From Parapedobacter soli (lineage in GTDB: Bacteria > Bacteroidota > Bacteroidia > Sphingobacteriales > Sphingobacteriaceae): a stretch of DNA of 35,016 nucleotides. Location of the stretch: positions 1 to 35,016 of the forward strand of contig NZ_JAMXAY010000023.1 of assembly GCF_025460835.1 (NCBI RefSeq), read 5' to 3'. The notes below the pieces were generated by a model. The model saw only the letters and a program-made list of their open reading frames with translations. It ran no database searches and had not been told where the DNA came from. Of the stretch, positions 8,497 through 18,588 are shown piece after piece. Position 1 is the first letter of the stretch. Every line of letters starts with the position of its first letter. A program made the translations under genes and the position numbers.

Positions 8497-8504
8497 TACT
8501 TTTG
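8497..8504 (+). promoter_or_regulatory. -7 element (TACTTTTG) of the 8526 gene
   Basis: TACTTTTG followed by CC, 21 nt before the ATG at 8526. No good -33 element was seen. Confidence 0.5.
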
Positions 8505-8525
8505 CCGCATAGTTGAATTGAAATC

Positions 8526-9020
8526 ATGAGCGACCGTTCCAAAAAGATTTTCCTCGCAATTTGCATTATCTTCCCCTTTTTGCTGTACTGCTTTTATTAT
8601 TACAGCCAAATGTTCAAAAACGCACCTTTCCGCTTTGCAGACTTCGAATCAATTGTACTTAAATATGGTGATGGCGACAACCTCATCAATCAGTTTAATT
8701 CCAAAACCGGCGTCTATCAGTTTGTAAATGTGCGAGATTCAGTAATCGTCGATACCGTACGGCTACGCAAGGACGACTTGCAATACCTGCACGGAAAAGC
8801 AACGCAATTGGGCTTTTGGAACCTACCGGACGATATGACTAGTGGGGCACCTGACATGACAGAGCCTGTAGCCCGATTTTACCTGCAATTCAATTACAAA
8901 GAAAAGAGTAAAGAAGTAACGCTCGATGCGGATTTCGACGGCAATACAAAAATGCGGGATGTTGCCAAAACCATGGTAGACGAGACGATGCGGGTACTCC
9001 AGGATGCCCGTTCGCGTTGA
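8526..9020 (+). CDS. Hypothetical membrane-anchored protein
   Basis: A 164-aa protein. Residues 9-28 (FLAICIIFPFLLYCFYYYS) form one membrane segment after a basic N-terminus. The remainder is soluble and probably periplasmic. It contains two antiparallel-looking stretches: GVYQFVNVRDSVIVDTVRL, then RFYLQFNYKEKSKEVTLDAD. The C-terminus is helical. I recognise no family. It has its own -7 element and converges on the mechanosensitive channel gene with only 12 bp between the stop codons and no obvious terminator, so the two transcripts may overlap. Confidence 0.7.
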   Translation: MSDRSKKIFLAICIIFPFLLYCFYYYSQMFKNAPFRFADFESIVLKYGDGDNLINQFNSKTGVYQFVNVRDSVIVDTVRLRKDDLQYLHGKATQLGFWNLPDDMTSGAPDMTEPVARFYLQFNYKEKSKEVTLDADFDGNTKMRDVAKTMVDETMRVLQDARSR

Positions 9021-9032
9021 CAGCCAGCTACA

Positions 9033-10376
9033 CTACCCGTAGCTCTGCTTAACCGGCACCGGTACATCGGCATCAGCCCTGGGCGATGACAATCCCAGAC
9101 TTCGCACATCATCAGCTGCCGGCGCCTCGAAGACCTCCAGTCCGAAGAATTTGACAGATGCCAACAGGTGGTCGAAAATATCGGCCATTGTATTTTCGTA
9201 GATTGCCCACTTGGTATTTGAAACATACATGTAGAGCTGTATAGGCAAACCATACTGCGTGGGCTCGAGCTGGCGGACGACCATCGTATATCCCTTGTGA
9301 ATCAATGGATGCTGGGCGGTATACAGGGTAATGTATTGGCGGTACAACCCTACGTTGGTCATCTTCCGACCATTCACCGGCATCGTCGGATCAGCACCGC
9401 TATCTTCATTATATTGCTCGATTTCTTTCTGCCGCTTCTCGATAAATGGCTTCAGCAGCTGAATTTTCTTGAGGTGTTCTATTTCGTCTTTCTCCAGGTA
9501 GCGTATCGTCGATATTTTGATACTGATCGACCGTTTGATACGGCGCCCGCCAGCACTATGCATACCTCGCCAATTTTTAAACGAATCCGTGACGAGGTAA
9601 TGGGTGGGAATCGTGGTAATGGTCTTGTCCCAATTCCTAACCTTGACCGTATTGAGGTTGATCTCCAGCACATCTCCATCTGCGTTGTATTTTGGCATCT
9701 CAATCCAATCACCCACCCGCACCATGTCATTGGTGGAGACTTGAATACTGGCTACAAAACCCATAATTGTGTCCTTAAACACCAAGAGCAAAATAGCCGA
9801 TGCCGCTCCCATGGCTCCAAGAAATGCCCACGGGGATTTACCTGTTACCAAGGAAAAAATGATAACACCCGCAATGAAAAACATAAAGATAACGACCACC
9901 TGGAGATAGCTGTCAAGCGGTTTGTCTTCAAATCCTTTCTTAGTACGCAGGTAATCACGCACAGACCGAAACAATGCCCTGAACAGCATCACCCATACGA
10001 TAACTAAGATAATATCAAAAAAAGTACGTACGGGACCTACCCACTCTGGAAAGCCAGCGAAGATAACGGGGATGAATTGTGTAGAAATAGAAAGGGGTAT
10101 CAGCCGCGCCAGCTGGGCCATTGCCCGATTGTGCACGAGGTGATCATCAAACTTTGTTTTCGAACGCTTGGCGAAAATAGCCAATACATTGACAAGGAGC
10201 TTGCGGAGTACATAATAAACGATACTGAACACGATAACGAATAGCCCCAGCAATACAAACAGATTGACAATATCTGCCTGCTCAGCGGGCACACCCCAGC
10301 CAACAAGTGTATTGTAAGTCCACTGATAAATAATATTCGTCGAATTAGCTACCGTATGTACTTTCATAAACTGCAT
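9033..10376 (-). CDS. MscS family mechanosensitive ion channel (YbdG-like)
   Basis: A 447-aa inner-membrane channel. There are several hydrophobic helices in the first 190 residues. The pore-lining and beta-domain region reads AFLGAMGAASAILLLVFKD, then a stretch containing VGDWIEMP, and VRNWDKTITTIPTHYLV, which are MscS hallmarks. Length and the long C-terminal domain fit the YbdG/YnaI side of the family rather than short MscS. Such channels open on membrane tension during osmotic downshock. The start may be 10376 or the Met three codons later (10367). A -7 element lies 37 nt upstream. Confidence 0.88.
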   Translation of the reverse strand: MQFMKVHTVANSTNIIYQWTYNTLVGWGVPAEQADIVNLFVLLGLFVIVFSIVYYVLRKLLVNVLAIFAKRSKTKFDDHLVHNRAMAQLARLIPLSISTQFIPVIFAGFPEWVGPVRTFFDIILVIVWVMLFRALFRSVRDYLRTKKGFEDKPLDSYLQVVVIFMFFIAGVIIFSLVTGKSPWAFLGAMGAASAILLLVFKDTIMGFVASIQVSTNDMVRVGDWIEMPKYNADGDVLEINLNTVKVRNWDKTITTIPTHYLVTDSFKNWRGMHSAGGRRIKRSISIKISTIRYLEKDEIEHLKKIQLLKPFIEKRQKEIEQYNEDSGADPTMPVNGRKMTNVGLYRQYITLYTAQHPLIHKGYTMVVRQLEPTQYGLPIQLYMYVSNTKWAIYENTMADIFDHLLASVKFFGLEVFEAPAADDVRSLGLSSPRADADVPVPVKQSYG

Positions 10377-10413
10377 TGATTTGGACGGTGAAAAAAGAGG
10401 ATGTGATGAGCGG

Positions 10414-10442
10414 CAAAGTTAAGGATTCTTAAGGAATAACAA
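10414..10442 (-). promoter_or_regulatory. MscS gene promoter
   Basis: Minus-strand TAACTTTG (10414-10421) with a TTG at 10440-10442 and an 18-bp spacer. It lies within the 238-bp gap that also carries the gyrA leader. A possible gyrA -7 element is TAATTTCG (10539-10546, one mismatch). Confidence 0.55.
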
Positions 10443-10614
10443 AATCACGCCACCAGTCCTCCGCCCATCAACTGCAAGCCATCCATCGCCAGTGCCTCAT
10501 CACTCCAAAAAACTTTATAGAATCACCTAAAAAATTCGTAATTTCGCATGCGCAACTAGTGGATGTAGACATAATCCTCGTTGTGCCTTTTGATTTAAGA
10601 ACGGTAAACATATA

Positions 10615-13191
10615 ATGGCTGAAGAAACAGAAAACGGCAACAACCTCGTTCCGGCGAACGACCGGATTATCCCCATCAACATCGAAGACCAAATGAAATC
10701 AGCATACATCGATTATTCGATGTCTGTCATCGTATCACGTGCGTTGCCCGACGTGCGAGATGGCTTGAAACCGGTTCATCGCCGAGTGCTGTATGGTATG
10801 CTCGACCTGGGGGTGACAAGCGGCAAGCCCTATAAAAAATCTGCACGTATCGTGGGTGACGTATTGGGTAAATACCACCCCCACGGTGACTCATCTGTAT
10901 ATGATACGATGGTGCGCATGGCCCAGGAATGGAGCTTGCGATATCCGTTGGTTGATGGACAGGGTAACTATGGGTCGGTCGACGGAGACCCCCCGGCAGC
11001 CATGCGGTATACAGAAGCACGACTAAAGAAGATCGCCGAAGAGTTACTCTCAGATATCAACAAAAACACCGTTGACTTCCAACCTAATTTCGACGACTCT
11101 ATCGAAGAGCCAACCGTACTCCCCACACGTATCCCTAACCTTTTGGTAAACGGAGCGTCAGGGATCGCCGTAGGTATGGCCACCAATATGGCCCCTCACA
11201 ACCTTTCGGAGGTGATAGACGGCATCATCGCATATATCGATAAACGTGATATTGAAATCAGTGAGTTGATGCAATACATCAAAGCTCCCGATTTCCCAAC
11301 TGGTGGCATTATCTATGGGTATGCCGGTGTGCAGGACGCATTCCAAACGGGTCGTGGCCGGGTGGTCATGCGGGCTAAAGCCGAAATAGAAACCACCAAA
11401 ACCGGACGTGAGCAAATTATCGTAACCGAGATACCTTACCAGGTGAATAAATCGGACATGATTAAGCGGACAGCCGACCTCGTTAACGAGAAAAAAATCG
11501 AGGGCATTTCGGAAATACGCGACGAATCCGACAGGCATGGAATGCGGGTCGTCTACGATATAAAACGCGATGGAAACGCCTCTATCGTGCTCAACAACCT
11601 ATACAAATACACCGCCCTACAAACCTCTTTCAGTGTAAATAATATTGCGCTGGTGCACGGCCGCCCCATGCTGCTTAACCTCAAGGATATGATTATCTAC
11701 TTCGTAGAACATCGACATGAGGTAGTAGTTAGGCGCACGAAATTTGAGCTGGCCGAGGCCGAAAAAAGAGCGCATATCCTTGAAGGTTTGCTCGTAGCGC
11801 TCGACCACCTTGATGAAGTAATCAAGCTTATCCGTGCATCGGAGACACCCGATGATGCCCGTACAGGTTTGATGGAGAAGTTCGGCTTATCCGATATACA
11901 GGCAAGGGCGATACTCGATATGACCCTGCGCCGTCTAACCGGACTGGAACGTGACAAAATCAAAGAGGAGTATGCCGAATTAATGAAAACCATCGAATAC
12001 TTGAAAGCAGTGCTCGAGGACGAAGGCCTCCGAATGGGTATCATCAAAGATGAACTTAGTGAAATAAAAGAGAAATACGGTGATGAGCGGCGGTCCACCG
12101 TCGTGCACTCGGCAGAGGACATGCGCATGGAGGATTTCATCGAAGATGAGGAAATTGTAATCACTATCTCACATGAAAGCTACGTAAAACGCACTCCTCT
12201 GAGTGAATATAGAAGGCAGGGTCGTGGCGGAAAGGGAGCAAAAGGCACCAATACCCGGGAGGAAGACTTCACCGAGCATATCATCACGGCATCGGCACAC
12301 AACTACATGTTGTTCTTTACCGAGGCCGGGCGCTGCTTCTGGCTACGGGCATTTGAAATCCCTGAGGGTAGCCGTACCTCACGCGGCAGGGCCATTCAGA
12401 ACATCATCAATATTCCGAAAGAAGAGAAAATAAAGGCCTACATCAAGGTGACAAACCTCAAGGACCAAGAGTACCTTGAGAACAATTTCATCATCATGTG
12501 TACGAAACGGGGCACCATTAAAAAGACGTCGCTGGAGGCATACTCACGGCCGAGGGCGAATGGCATCAATGCCATCAACATCAATGAGGGTGACCAGCTG
12601 CTGGAAGCTTGCCTGACAGACGGCAACAGTGAGATCGTTATGGCCCTGAAGTCTGGAAGAGCTATCCGGTTCAACGAGTCTACCGTCCGCCCTATGGGGC
12701 GCACGGCAACCGGTGTCCGCGGCATCACCCTTGCCGGACCAGACGATGAAGTAGTTGGCATGATTAGTGTTAATAATTCGGATGTTACCGTACTTGTCGT
12801 TTCCGAAAAGGGCTACGGCAAGCGGACGGATATTGAAGACTATCGGGTAACCAATCGTGGCGGAAAAGGCGTAAAAACCATTAACGTCACCGAAAAAACT
12901 GGTAAATTGGTAGCCATTAAAGGCGTGACAGACAACGATGACCTGATGATTATCAACAAATCCGGCATCGTCATACGGATTGCGGTAGATGAGCTACGTG
13001 TGATGGGAAGAGCTACGCAGGGCGTGCGGTTGATTACCTTGAATGATGATGACGAGATCGCGTCTATAACAAAGGTGGAGCGCGAAGAAGAAGATGAGAT
13101 TGAAGAAGGAGAAAACCAAAATCATAGTGAAAACACCGGTGAAAGCGAAAATAACATTACAGGTGATACTTCACCGTCTGATGAAGAATAG
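10615..13191 (+). CDS. gyrA: DNA gyrase subunit A
   Basis: An 858-aa type II topoisomerase A subunit. The catalytic tyrosine is Y132 in [10 protein letters not shown]. The quinolone-determining region reads [17 protein letters not shown] (from 88), with S93 and D97 corresponding to E. coli S83 and D87, so the common resistance changes are absent. A GyrA-box-like QGRGGKG is at about 537-543 in the C-terminal wrapping domain. This supports gyrase rather than ParC. The tail is strongly acidic ([12 protein letters not shown] and beyond). The last 11 bp overlap the start of a TPR gene in another frame. It is the lead gene of a likely gyrA-TPR-TPR operon. Confidence 0.97.
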   Translation: MAEETENGNNLVPANDRIIPINIEDQMKSAYIDYSMSVIVSRALPDVRDGLKPVHRRVLYGMLDLGVTSGKPYKKSARIVGDVLGKYHPHGDSSVYDTMVRMAQEWSLRYPLVDGQGNYGSVDGDPPAAMRYTEARLKKIAEELLSDINKNTVDFQPNFDDSIEEPTVLPTRIPNLLVNGASGIAVGMATNMAPHNLSEVIDGIIAYIDKRDIEISELMQYIKAPDFPTGGIIYGYAGVQDAFQTGRGRVVMRAKAEIETTKTGREQIIVTEIPYQVNKSDMIKRTADLVNEKKIEGISEIRDESDRHGMRVVYDIKRDGNASIVLNNLYKYTALQTSFSVNNIALVHGRPMLLNLKDMIIYFVEHRHEVVVRRTKFELAEAEKRAHILEGLLVALDHLDEVIKLIRASETPDDARTGLMEKFGLSDIQARAILDMTLRRLTGLERDKIKEEYAELMKTIEYLKAVLEDEGLRMGIIKDELSEIKEKYGDERRSTVVHSAEDMRMEDFIEDEEIVITISHESYVKRTPLSEYRRQGRGGKGAKGTNTREEDFTEHIITASAHNYMLFFTEAGRCFWLRAFEIPEGSRTSRGRAIQNIINIPKEEKIKAYIKVTNLKDQEYLENNFIIMCTKRGTIKKTSLEAYSRPRANGINAININEGDQLLEACLTDGNSEIVMALKSGRAIRFNESTVRPMGRTATGVRGITLAGPDDEVVGMISVNNSDVTVLVVSEKGYGKRTDIEDYRVTNRGGKGVKTINVTEKTGKLVAIKGVTDNDDLMIINKSGIVIRIAVDELRVMGRATQGVRLITLNDDDEIASITKVEREEEDEIEEGENQNHSENTGESENNITGDTSPSDEE

Positions 13192-14299
13192 TAGTCGGGC
13201 AGCAACGATTGTGGTATTGCTGCTGGCCGTTGGTATATCGCCAGCACTTTCCCAGTCCAACCTCAAAGAAGGCAACAACAGTTTTGCTCGATACACGAAG
13301 TCAAAAGATTTTAAACAGTTGGAAACCGCGAGGAAATTTGCTGACGAAGCATTTAAGACAAAGCGTGATTCTACAAACTTCAGGAATATCCTGCTTCGCG
13401 GCATGGTATATAGTACATTGGCAGTGGTTGATTCGAACCGTACGCAAAAGTACCCGTCTGACCCTATCGATATCGCATTGTCGGCACTCAGGCGGCTGAC
13501 CAACAGACCTGTCGACCTTGAGTACGAGCCGCAGATCGACTATATACGCCGTTCGTTGTCTAAAGCATACCTTATCCAGGCGAACCGGGCTGTGGCCAGT
13601 GAAAACTACCAACAGGCGTTCCAGCACTACCAGAAGGTTGATTCAATCAGCGGGGGTGCCATCGATGTCCGGCACAACCTCGCCGTCTTAAGTTTAAGAT
13701 CGGGAAATACGGAAGATGCCATCAAAAGGTACAAGAGCCTTACTGCCCAATCTGAAACGGCTTCACCTACTTATATCCTTGAGCTCGCTCAATTATATGT
13801 CAAGCAGGGGAACAATGAAGAAGCACTGAATACGCTCATCAGAGGAAGGCAGTTGTTCCCTGACAACAAGGAGGTACTCTTTACATTGATCAACACCTAC
13901 ATGGCCGACGAGGCCTATGCGGCCGTTGTTCCGTTGATAGACGACGCCATTGCCCATGAACCAGAAAATGTAGGCTTAAATTACATTGCTGGCTATGCGA
14001 ATGAGATGGAAGGTAACAGCGAGGCAGCAAAAAAATACTACGAAAAAGTCATTGGCCTAGATGCCAATAACTTTGAAGGAAACCTGGAACTCGGGTTGTT
14101 ATATCTGAAGCAATACATCTCACAGCCTGATAATGCGGACTTGCAGCGTAAAGCGCAGGAATACTTGTTGAAGGCAAATCAGATCCAACCCTCTGAAGTC
14201 AACACGTTGAAGTCGCTAGCGGTGCTATACGACCAATCCGGTGATATTCTCCAACTAGAACGAGTAAATAACATATTAAATCAACTCACAATAAACTAG
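13181..14299 (+). CDS. Exported TPR-repeat protein (first of pair)
   Basis: A 372-aa protein starting at the ATG inside the last codons of gyrA. I prefer this start to the upstream in-frame ATG at 13094 because it gives a proper signal peptide ([20 protein letters not shown]... cleaved near PALSQ). The mature protein is helical, with tetratricopeptide repeats, for example [47 protein letters not shown] and [20 protein letters not shown] arrays mediate protein contacts; the partner is unknown. The 11-bp overlap with gyrA suggests translational coupling, and the next gene begins 4 bp after its stop. Confidence 0.82.
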   Translation: MKNSSRAATIVVLLLAVGISPALSQSNLKEGNNSFARYTKSKDFKQLETARKFADEAFKTKRDSTNFRNILLRGMVYSTLAVVDSNRTQKYPSDPIDIALSALRRLTNRPVDLEYEPQIDYIRRSLSKAYLIQANRAVASENYQQAFQHYQKVDSISGGAIDVRHNLAVLSLRSGNTEDAIKRYKSLTAQSETASPTYILELAQLYVKQGNNEEALNTLIRGRQLFPDNKEVLFTLINTYMADEAYAAVVPLIDDAIAHEPENVGLNYIAGYANEMEGNSEAAKKYYEKVIGLDANNFEGNLELGLLYLKQYISQPDNADLQRKAQEYLLKANQIQPSEVNTLKSLAVLYDQSGDILQLERVNNILNQLTIN

Positions 14300-14303
14300 A
14301 ATC

Positions 14304-15476
14304 ATGAAAGTGAAATCGATTTTACTAGGCATGCTGGTGATAGCCTCTTCCGCGGCCTTTTCACAAACCAGCAATTTGAGAAAGGCAAAAGCCAGCTACA
14401 ACAAATTCAATGAGGTGAAGTCTATCGGAAGCTCTGCGCTAGGTGCAACCGACTTGGTATCCGCGAAAGAGGCGCTGGAAAAAGCCATCGAGCATGAGAA
14501 AACAAAAGATTTAGCCGAGACCTGGACATATTATGCGCTTGTAAATGCTGATCTTGCGTTGCTAGACTCAACTGACGCAGCCGAAAAATATATTCAGGCT
14601 GCTACCGATGCACGCGAAAAGGCACTAAGCCTTGACCAAGAAAAGGAACAGGCTCAAAACCTGAATATCCTTAACTCAATTGTCGCACAGTACGAACTGA
14701 ACAGAGGTGTAAAAGCATGGGATAGCCAAGATTTTGTCGGCGCATACGATGCTTTTGATAAAGGTTTGGTATACCTCCCAGGTGACACCACCCTACTCTA
14801 CTATTCAGGTTTAGCGGCCATTAATTCACAAGATTACGATAAAGCACTCGCGAAATATGTGGAACTCGTACCGATTGACAGTTTCTCTAACAATAGGCAA
14901 ATCATACTGGACGTTTCCAGGCTATACCTCATGCAGGGTGACACAACGAATGCAATCAAATACGCAGGAATAGGCACCAGCAAATACCCTGACGATGCTG
15001 AACTGGCCACCCAAAATATCGAATTGAACCTGATGGCAGGAAATGAACAAGAAATCATCAATACCATTAATGCCCAGGTAGCCAAAGACCCCGAAAACGA
15101 GAACTTGCATTATTACCTGGGCATCGCATACAGCGAAATGGATGAAATAGAAAAAGCCGAAGCTGCTTACCGGAAGGCGCTCGACATCAATCCGGCTTAC
15201 CTCGATGCAAATATCAACCTGGGTGGCTTAATCCTTAATAAGGGTATCGATCATTTCAACAAAACCAACAACGCAAGTCTTCCGCAAGCGGAATACGACG
15301 TCGAAATACAGAAAGCTTACGACATCTTTGATACCGCATTACCCTACCTGCAGAAAGCTGTCGACTTGGATGGTTCGTCATATTTAGCGTTGACCAATCT
15401 CAAAAAATATTGGGAAATTAAGGAAGACAAAGATAAAATCGCAGAACTGCAAGCCCGTATCGACGCGCTGCAATAA
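14304..15476 (+). CDS. Exported TPR-repeat protein (second of pair)
   Basis: A 390-aa protein with signal peptide MKVKSILLGMLVIASSAAFS (then QTSNLRK). TPR units include DFVGAYDAFDKGLVYLPGD, DYDKALAKYVELVPIDS, and a canonical EKAEAAYRKALDINPAY. It resembles the preceding protein in layout: signal peptide, Q-S/T-N-L-K/R start of the mature part, a TPR array, and an NLGGL/ELGLL repeat near the end. The two are probably old tandem paralogues. It starts 4 bp after the first gene. A strong terminator follows after 34 bp and ends the operon. A periplasmic scaffold role is inference. Confidence 0.82.
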   Translation: MKVKSILLGMLVIASSAAFSQTSNLRKAKASYNKFNEVKSIGSSALGATDLVSAKEALEKAIEHEKTKDLAETWTYYALVNADLALLDSTDAAEKYIQAATDAREKALSLDQEKEQAQNLNILNSIVAQYELNRGVKAWDSQDFVGAYDAFDKGLVYLPGDTTLLYYSGLAAINSQDYDKALAKYVELVPIDSFSNNRQIILDVSRLYLMQGDTTNAIKYAGIGTSKYPDDAELATQNIELNLMAGNEQEIINTINAQVAKDPENENLHYYLGIAYSEMDEIEKAEAAYRKALDINPAYLDANINLGGLILNKGIDHFNKTNNASLPQAEYDVEIQKAYDIFDTALPYLQKAVDLDGSSYLALTNLKKYWEIKEDKDKIAELQARIDALQ

Positions 15477-15510
15477 AATTTTCTATAGAAGAAACTACAT
15501 TCGTACCGAG

Positions 15511-15547
15511 AGCCCCCGTTTGAAAAAGGCGGGGGCTTATTTTTTTA
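15511..15547. terminator. Bidirectional rho-independent terminator
   Basis: Stem AGCCCCCG (15511-15518) pairs with CGGGGGCT (15530-15537), with an 11-nt loop, followed by TTATTTTTTT. It lies between the second TPR gene and the convergent pyrD stop at 15557. The plus-strand T-run is strong; in the minus direction the stem serves with a weaker tail. Confidence 0.85.
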
Positions 15548-15556
15548 TTATGATGT

Positions 15557-16591
15557 TCAGCGCTTGCTGATAGCCAGTTCCTTACCGATACGCTTGATCA
15601 GACCGGGGCCCTCGTAGATAAAACCGGTGTAAAGCTGCACCAAAGCTGCCCCTGCATCGAGCTTTTCAAGGGCATCTTCCGGACTGTGTATGCCTCCCAC
15701 TCCAATGATAGGAAAAGCCCGTTTTGATTCTGTCGCTAAATGGCGGATCACTTCTGTGGCCCTGCTCCGCAGTGGCTTACCGCTCAGTCCGCCACCCTCC
15801 GCTACCAAGCGGCCGTGGCTCCGCAGCCCCTCCCTCGCTATTGTCGTATTTGTGGCTATCACACCGGCAATCTTCGTCTCCGTCACGATTTCAATGATGT
15901 CATCCAACTGGTCGTTGGTGAGGTCCGGTGCGATTTTCAGCAAGATCGGCCGGCTTATATCATTCTTCCGGTTGCGCTGCTGCAACGTATTTAAAATCTG
16001 TGTCAATGGTTCTTTCTCCTGCAGCGCACGGAGGCCCGGTGTATTTGGCGAACTCACGTTGACCACAAAATAATCTACTACGTCAAACAAGGTGTCGAAA
16101 CACTTGATGTAATCGCTTACGGCCTCTTCATTTGGTGTCGACTTATTTTTGCCGATGTTTCCCCCGATGATGATACCTTGTCTGTCTTTCAATTGACTAA
16201 GCCGCATTGCCGCCACATCAACCCCTTGGTTGTTAAACCCCATACGATTAATCAATGCGTGGTCGTCAACAAGACGGAATAAACGCGGCTTGGGATTCCC
16301 CGGTTGCGGGCGCGGAGTTACCGTGCCGATTTCGATGAAACCAAAGCCCAACGCGGCCATTTCGGCTACATATTCAGCATTTTTATCAAATCCGGCTGCC
16401 AACCCGATTGGGTTCTTGAACCTAAGACCGAACACTTCCCGTTCGAGGCCGGGGTGCTCGTAGCCGTAGGCTGCCCGCAGCAACCGCTTACTGCCCCATA
16501 ATCTGCAGAACGACCGTAGCCCCCCCGATACGACGCCATGCGCATTCTCAGGGTCGATTGAAAACAACAATGGTTTCACCAGTTTGTACAT
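15557..16591 (-). CDS. pyrD: Quinone-dependent dihydroorotate dehydrogenase (class 2)
   Basis: A 344-aa FMN enzyme that oxidises dihydroorotate to orotate in pyrimidine synthesis, passing electrons to quinone at the inner membrane. Class 2 is shown by the N-terminal membrane-associating helix ([19 protein letters not shown]) and by the catalytic-base serine in [15 protein letters not shown] and orotate contacts include GLAAGFDKN and the C-terminal [19 protein letters not shown]. The start at 16591 is chosen because a TACCTTTG element lies 5 nt upstream; a further 88 in-frame codons upstream cross the divergent ABC-F gene and are a shadow. It is divergent from the ABC-F gene across 70 bp. Confidence 0.95.
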   Translation of the reverse strand: MYKLVKPLLFSIDPENAHGVVSGGLRSFCRLWGSKRLLRAAYGYEHPGLEREVFGLRFKNPIGLAAGFDKNAEYVAEMAALGFGFIEIGTVTPRPQPGNPKPRLFRLVDDHALINRMGFNNQGVDVAAMRLSQLKDRQGIIIGGNIGKNKSTPNEEAVSDYIKCFDTLFDVVDYFVVNVSSPNTPGLRALQEKEPLTQILNTLQQRNRKNDISRPILLKIAPDLTNDQLDDIIEIVTETKIAGVIATNTTIAREGLRSHGRLVAEGGGLSGKPLRSRATEVIRHLATESKRAFPIIGVGGIHSPEDALEKLDAGAALVQLYTGFIYEGPGLIKRIGKELAISKR

Positions 16592-16596
16592 AGTCG

Positions 16597-16653
16597 CAAA
16601 GGTAGGTTTTAGATTGTAAATTGGTGCCCTTTGCTTGAAAAAACGTACTTTTG
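16597..16653. promoter_or_regulatory. Back-to-back pyrD and ABC-F promoters
   Basis: Minus-strand TACCTTTG (16597-16604) ends 5 nt before the pyrD ATG. Plus-strand TACTTTTG (16646-16653) ends 8 nt before the ABC-F ATG and has a TTG at 16621-16623 (22-bp spacer). Both are followed by C. Leaders of only a few nucleotides are predicted for both genes. Confidence 0.65.
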
Positions 16654-16661
16654 CACCCGGA

Positions 16662-18587
16662 ATGATCGCGATAAATAACCTCACATTTGAAATCGGTGCG
16701 CGTGCGTTGTACGATGACGCGAATTGGCATATCAAGCCTGGCGACAAAACAGGGCTTATCGGCGCTAACGGAACGGGAAAAACCACCTTGTTAAAACTGA
16801 TTGTGGGTGAGTACTCCCCTACCGCTGGTACCATATCGATGGCAAAAGACATCAAGATTGGATACCTGAACCAAGACTTGCTGTCTTACCAGTCAGACAA
16901 GAGTATCCTACATGTTGCTATGGAAGCCTTCGAACGGCAGAACCAACTGCTAGCCGAAATAGAACGGCTACTCAAAAAGTTGGAAACGGACTACTCCGAC
17001 GATACCATACAAAAATTGAGCGACAAGCAAACCGAATTCGAAGCGCTGGACGGCTATAACATTGAATACCGTGCGCATGAGATCCTGGCGGGATTGGGAT
17101 TCAGCGACAGCGACCAACAGCGCTCGCTTTCCGAATTTTCGGGCGGCTGGCGGATGCGTGTCATGCTCGCCCGGATATTGCTGCAAGCACCCGATATCCT
17201 GCTGCTCGACGAACCGACCAACCACCTTGACTTACCCTCCATCAAATGGCTGGAAGGCTACCTTCAAGCATTTGAAGGAGCAATCGTCATCGTATCTCAC
17301 GACCGGTATTTCCTCGATAGAGTGGTTAGCACCATTGTCGAATCCAAACGTGGCAAACTTGTGCAATATGCAGGAAACTACTCGTTTTACTTAGAAGAGA
17401 AAGCCTTGCGCGAAGAAATACAAAGCAATCAATACAAAAACCAGCAAGCCAAGATTAAGCAGGAAGAGCGACTCATTGAGCGGTTCCGGGCAAAAGCTAG
17501 CAAAGCCAAAATGGTCCAATCGCGCATCAAAGCATTGGAACGCATGGAGAAAGTCAGCGACGTGGATGACTATAACCCTAGTGTGAACTTCCGCTTCAAA
17601 TTCAGCAAGCAATCCGGCCGGCATGTCGCGCGGCTCGAAAATATAACCAAGTCGTATCCCGGCATCCCCATTCTGGAGGGAGCCGATGCAATCATTGAGA
17701 AGGGCGATAAAATAGCGCTCATCGGCGCCAATGGAAAAGGTAAGTCTACACTATTACGTATCGTAGCCAATGCCGACCGGGATTTTACCGGGAAATCCGA
17801 ACCCGGTCATAACGTTACCCAAACGTTTTTTGCGCAGCACCAATTGGAAGCACTGCACCTGGATAACGAAATCTTGCAGGAATTGCAATTATTTGCACCC
17901 AAACACACGGAGACCGAATTACGCGCTATATTAGGATGCTTCCTCTTTACGGGTGACGACGCCTTCAAGAAAATAAAGGTACTCTCCGGTGGCGAAAAGT
18001 CGAGGGTAGCATTGGCAAAGGCACTCACAGCGGATGCAAACTTCCTGGTATTGGACGAACCTACGAATCACTTGGACATCCAATCGGTCAATATCCTTAT
18101 CCAAGCACTTAAGCAATTTGAGGGAACGTTCATCGTTGTTTCACACGACCGCTACCTGCTGGATAACGTGGCCAATAAGATTTGGTACATTGAAAATCGG
18201 CAAATAAAAGAATACCCCGGCACATACCAGGAATATGAAGATTGGCAGGCTAAGCGGACGACGGATGATACTGTGAAAAAAGCAGCACCTAAACCGAAAC
18301 CGGCAAAAACGGAAACAAAACAATCCACGGCAAAGAAAACACCACCTACCAAAGAGCGGGAAGTGAAAAAGCTCCACAAAGAGCTCGAGGTGATTGAAGA
18401 ACGTATCTCACAGCTAGAGGAGAAGAAAACTGCCACTGAGGCGATGATGGCCGACGAAACAACGTATGCGAACCAAGCGAAACTGGAAGACGCCACGCAG
18501 CGTTATGACATGCTGAAACACGAATTGAGCGAGTTGCAACAACAATGGGAAAAATTGGCGGAAGAAATTATGGAAATTGATAGTTGA
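16662..18587 (+). CDS. ABC-F family ATPase (Uup/YheS-like)
   Basis: A 641-aa soluble protein with two ABC domains and no membrane part. Domain 1 has Walker [12 protein letters not shown], signature [11 protein letters not shown] and Walker [12 protein letters not shown]. Domain 2 has [23 protein letters not shown] and [10 protein letters not shown]. The linker is long and charged, and the C-terminal coiled coil (about residue 570 on) follows a lysine- and proline-rich hinge, as in Uup and YheS. ABC-F proteins act on ribosomes as translation factors or antibiotic-protection factors; which applies here cannot be told. The ATG at 16662 is chosen over TTG at 16635, which would place the -7 promoter element inside the gene. 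The T9SS plug gene begins 1 bp after its stop. Confidence 0.92.
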   Translation: MIAINNLTFEIGARALYDDANWHIKPGDKTGLIGANGTGKTTLLKLIVGEYSPTAGTISMAKDIKIGYLNQDLLSYQSDKSILHVAMEAFERQNQLLAEIERLLKKLETDYSDDTIQKLSDKQTEFEALDGYNIEYRAHEILAGLGFSDSDQQRSLSEFSGGWRMRVMLARILLQAPDILLLDEPTNHLDLPSIKWLEGYLQAFEGAIVIVSHDRYFLDRVVSTIVESKRGKLVQYAGNYSFYLEEKALREEIQSNQYKNQQAKIKQEERLIERFRAKASKAKMVQSRIKALERMEKVSDVDDYNPSVNFRFKFSKQSGRHVARLENITKSYPGIPILEGADAIIEKGDKIALIGANGKGKSTLLRIVANADRDFTGKSEPGHNVTQTFFAQHQLEALHLDNEILQELQLFAPKHTETELRAILGCFLFTGDDAFKKIKVLSGGEKSRVALAKALTADANFLVLDEPTNHLDIQSVNILIQALKQFEGTFIVVSHDRYLLDNVANKIWYIENRQIKEYPGTYQEYEDWQAKRTTDDTVKKAAPKPKPAKTETKQSTAKKTPPTKEREVKKLHKELEVIEERISQLEEKKTATEAMMADETTYANQAKLEDATQRYDMLKHELSELQQQWEKLAEEIMEIDS

Positions 18588-18588
18588 C

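Noticed and set aside
10891-10911. Quinolone-resistance changes in gyrA
   Set aside because: Serine and aspartate are both present at the key positions (S93, D97).
13094-13180. Upstream ATG (13094) for the first TPR gene
   Set aside because: It would give a basic 29-residue extension inside gyrA before the signal peptide; the ATG at 13181 gives a standard signal peptide.
16592-16855. An 88-codon N-terminal extension of pyrD
   Set aside because: It crosses the divergent ABC-F gene and its promoter. The family N-terminus and a -7 element fix the start at 16591.
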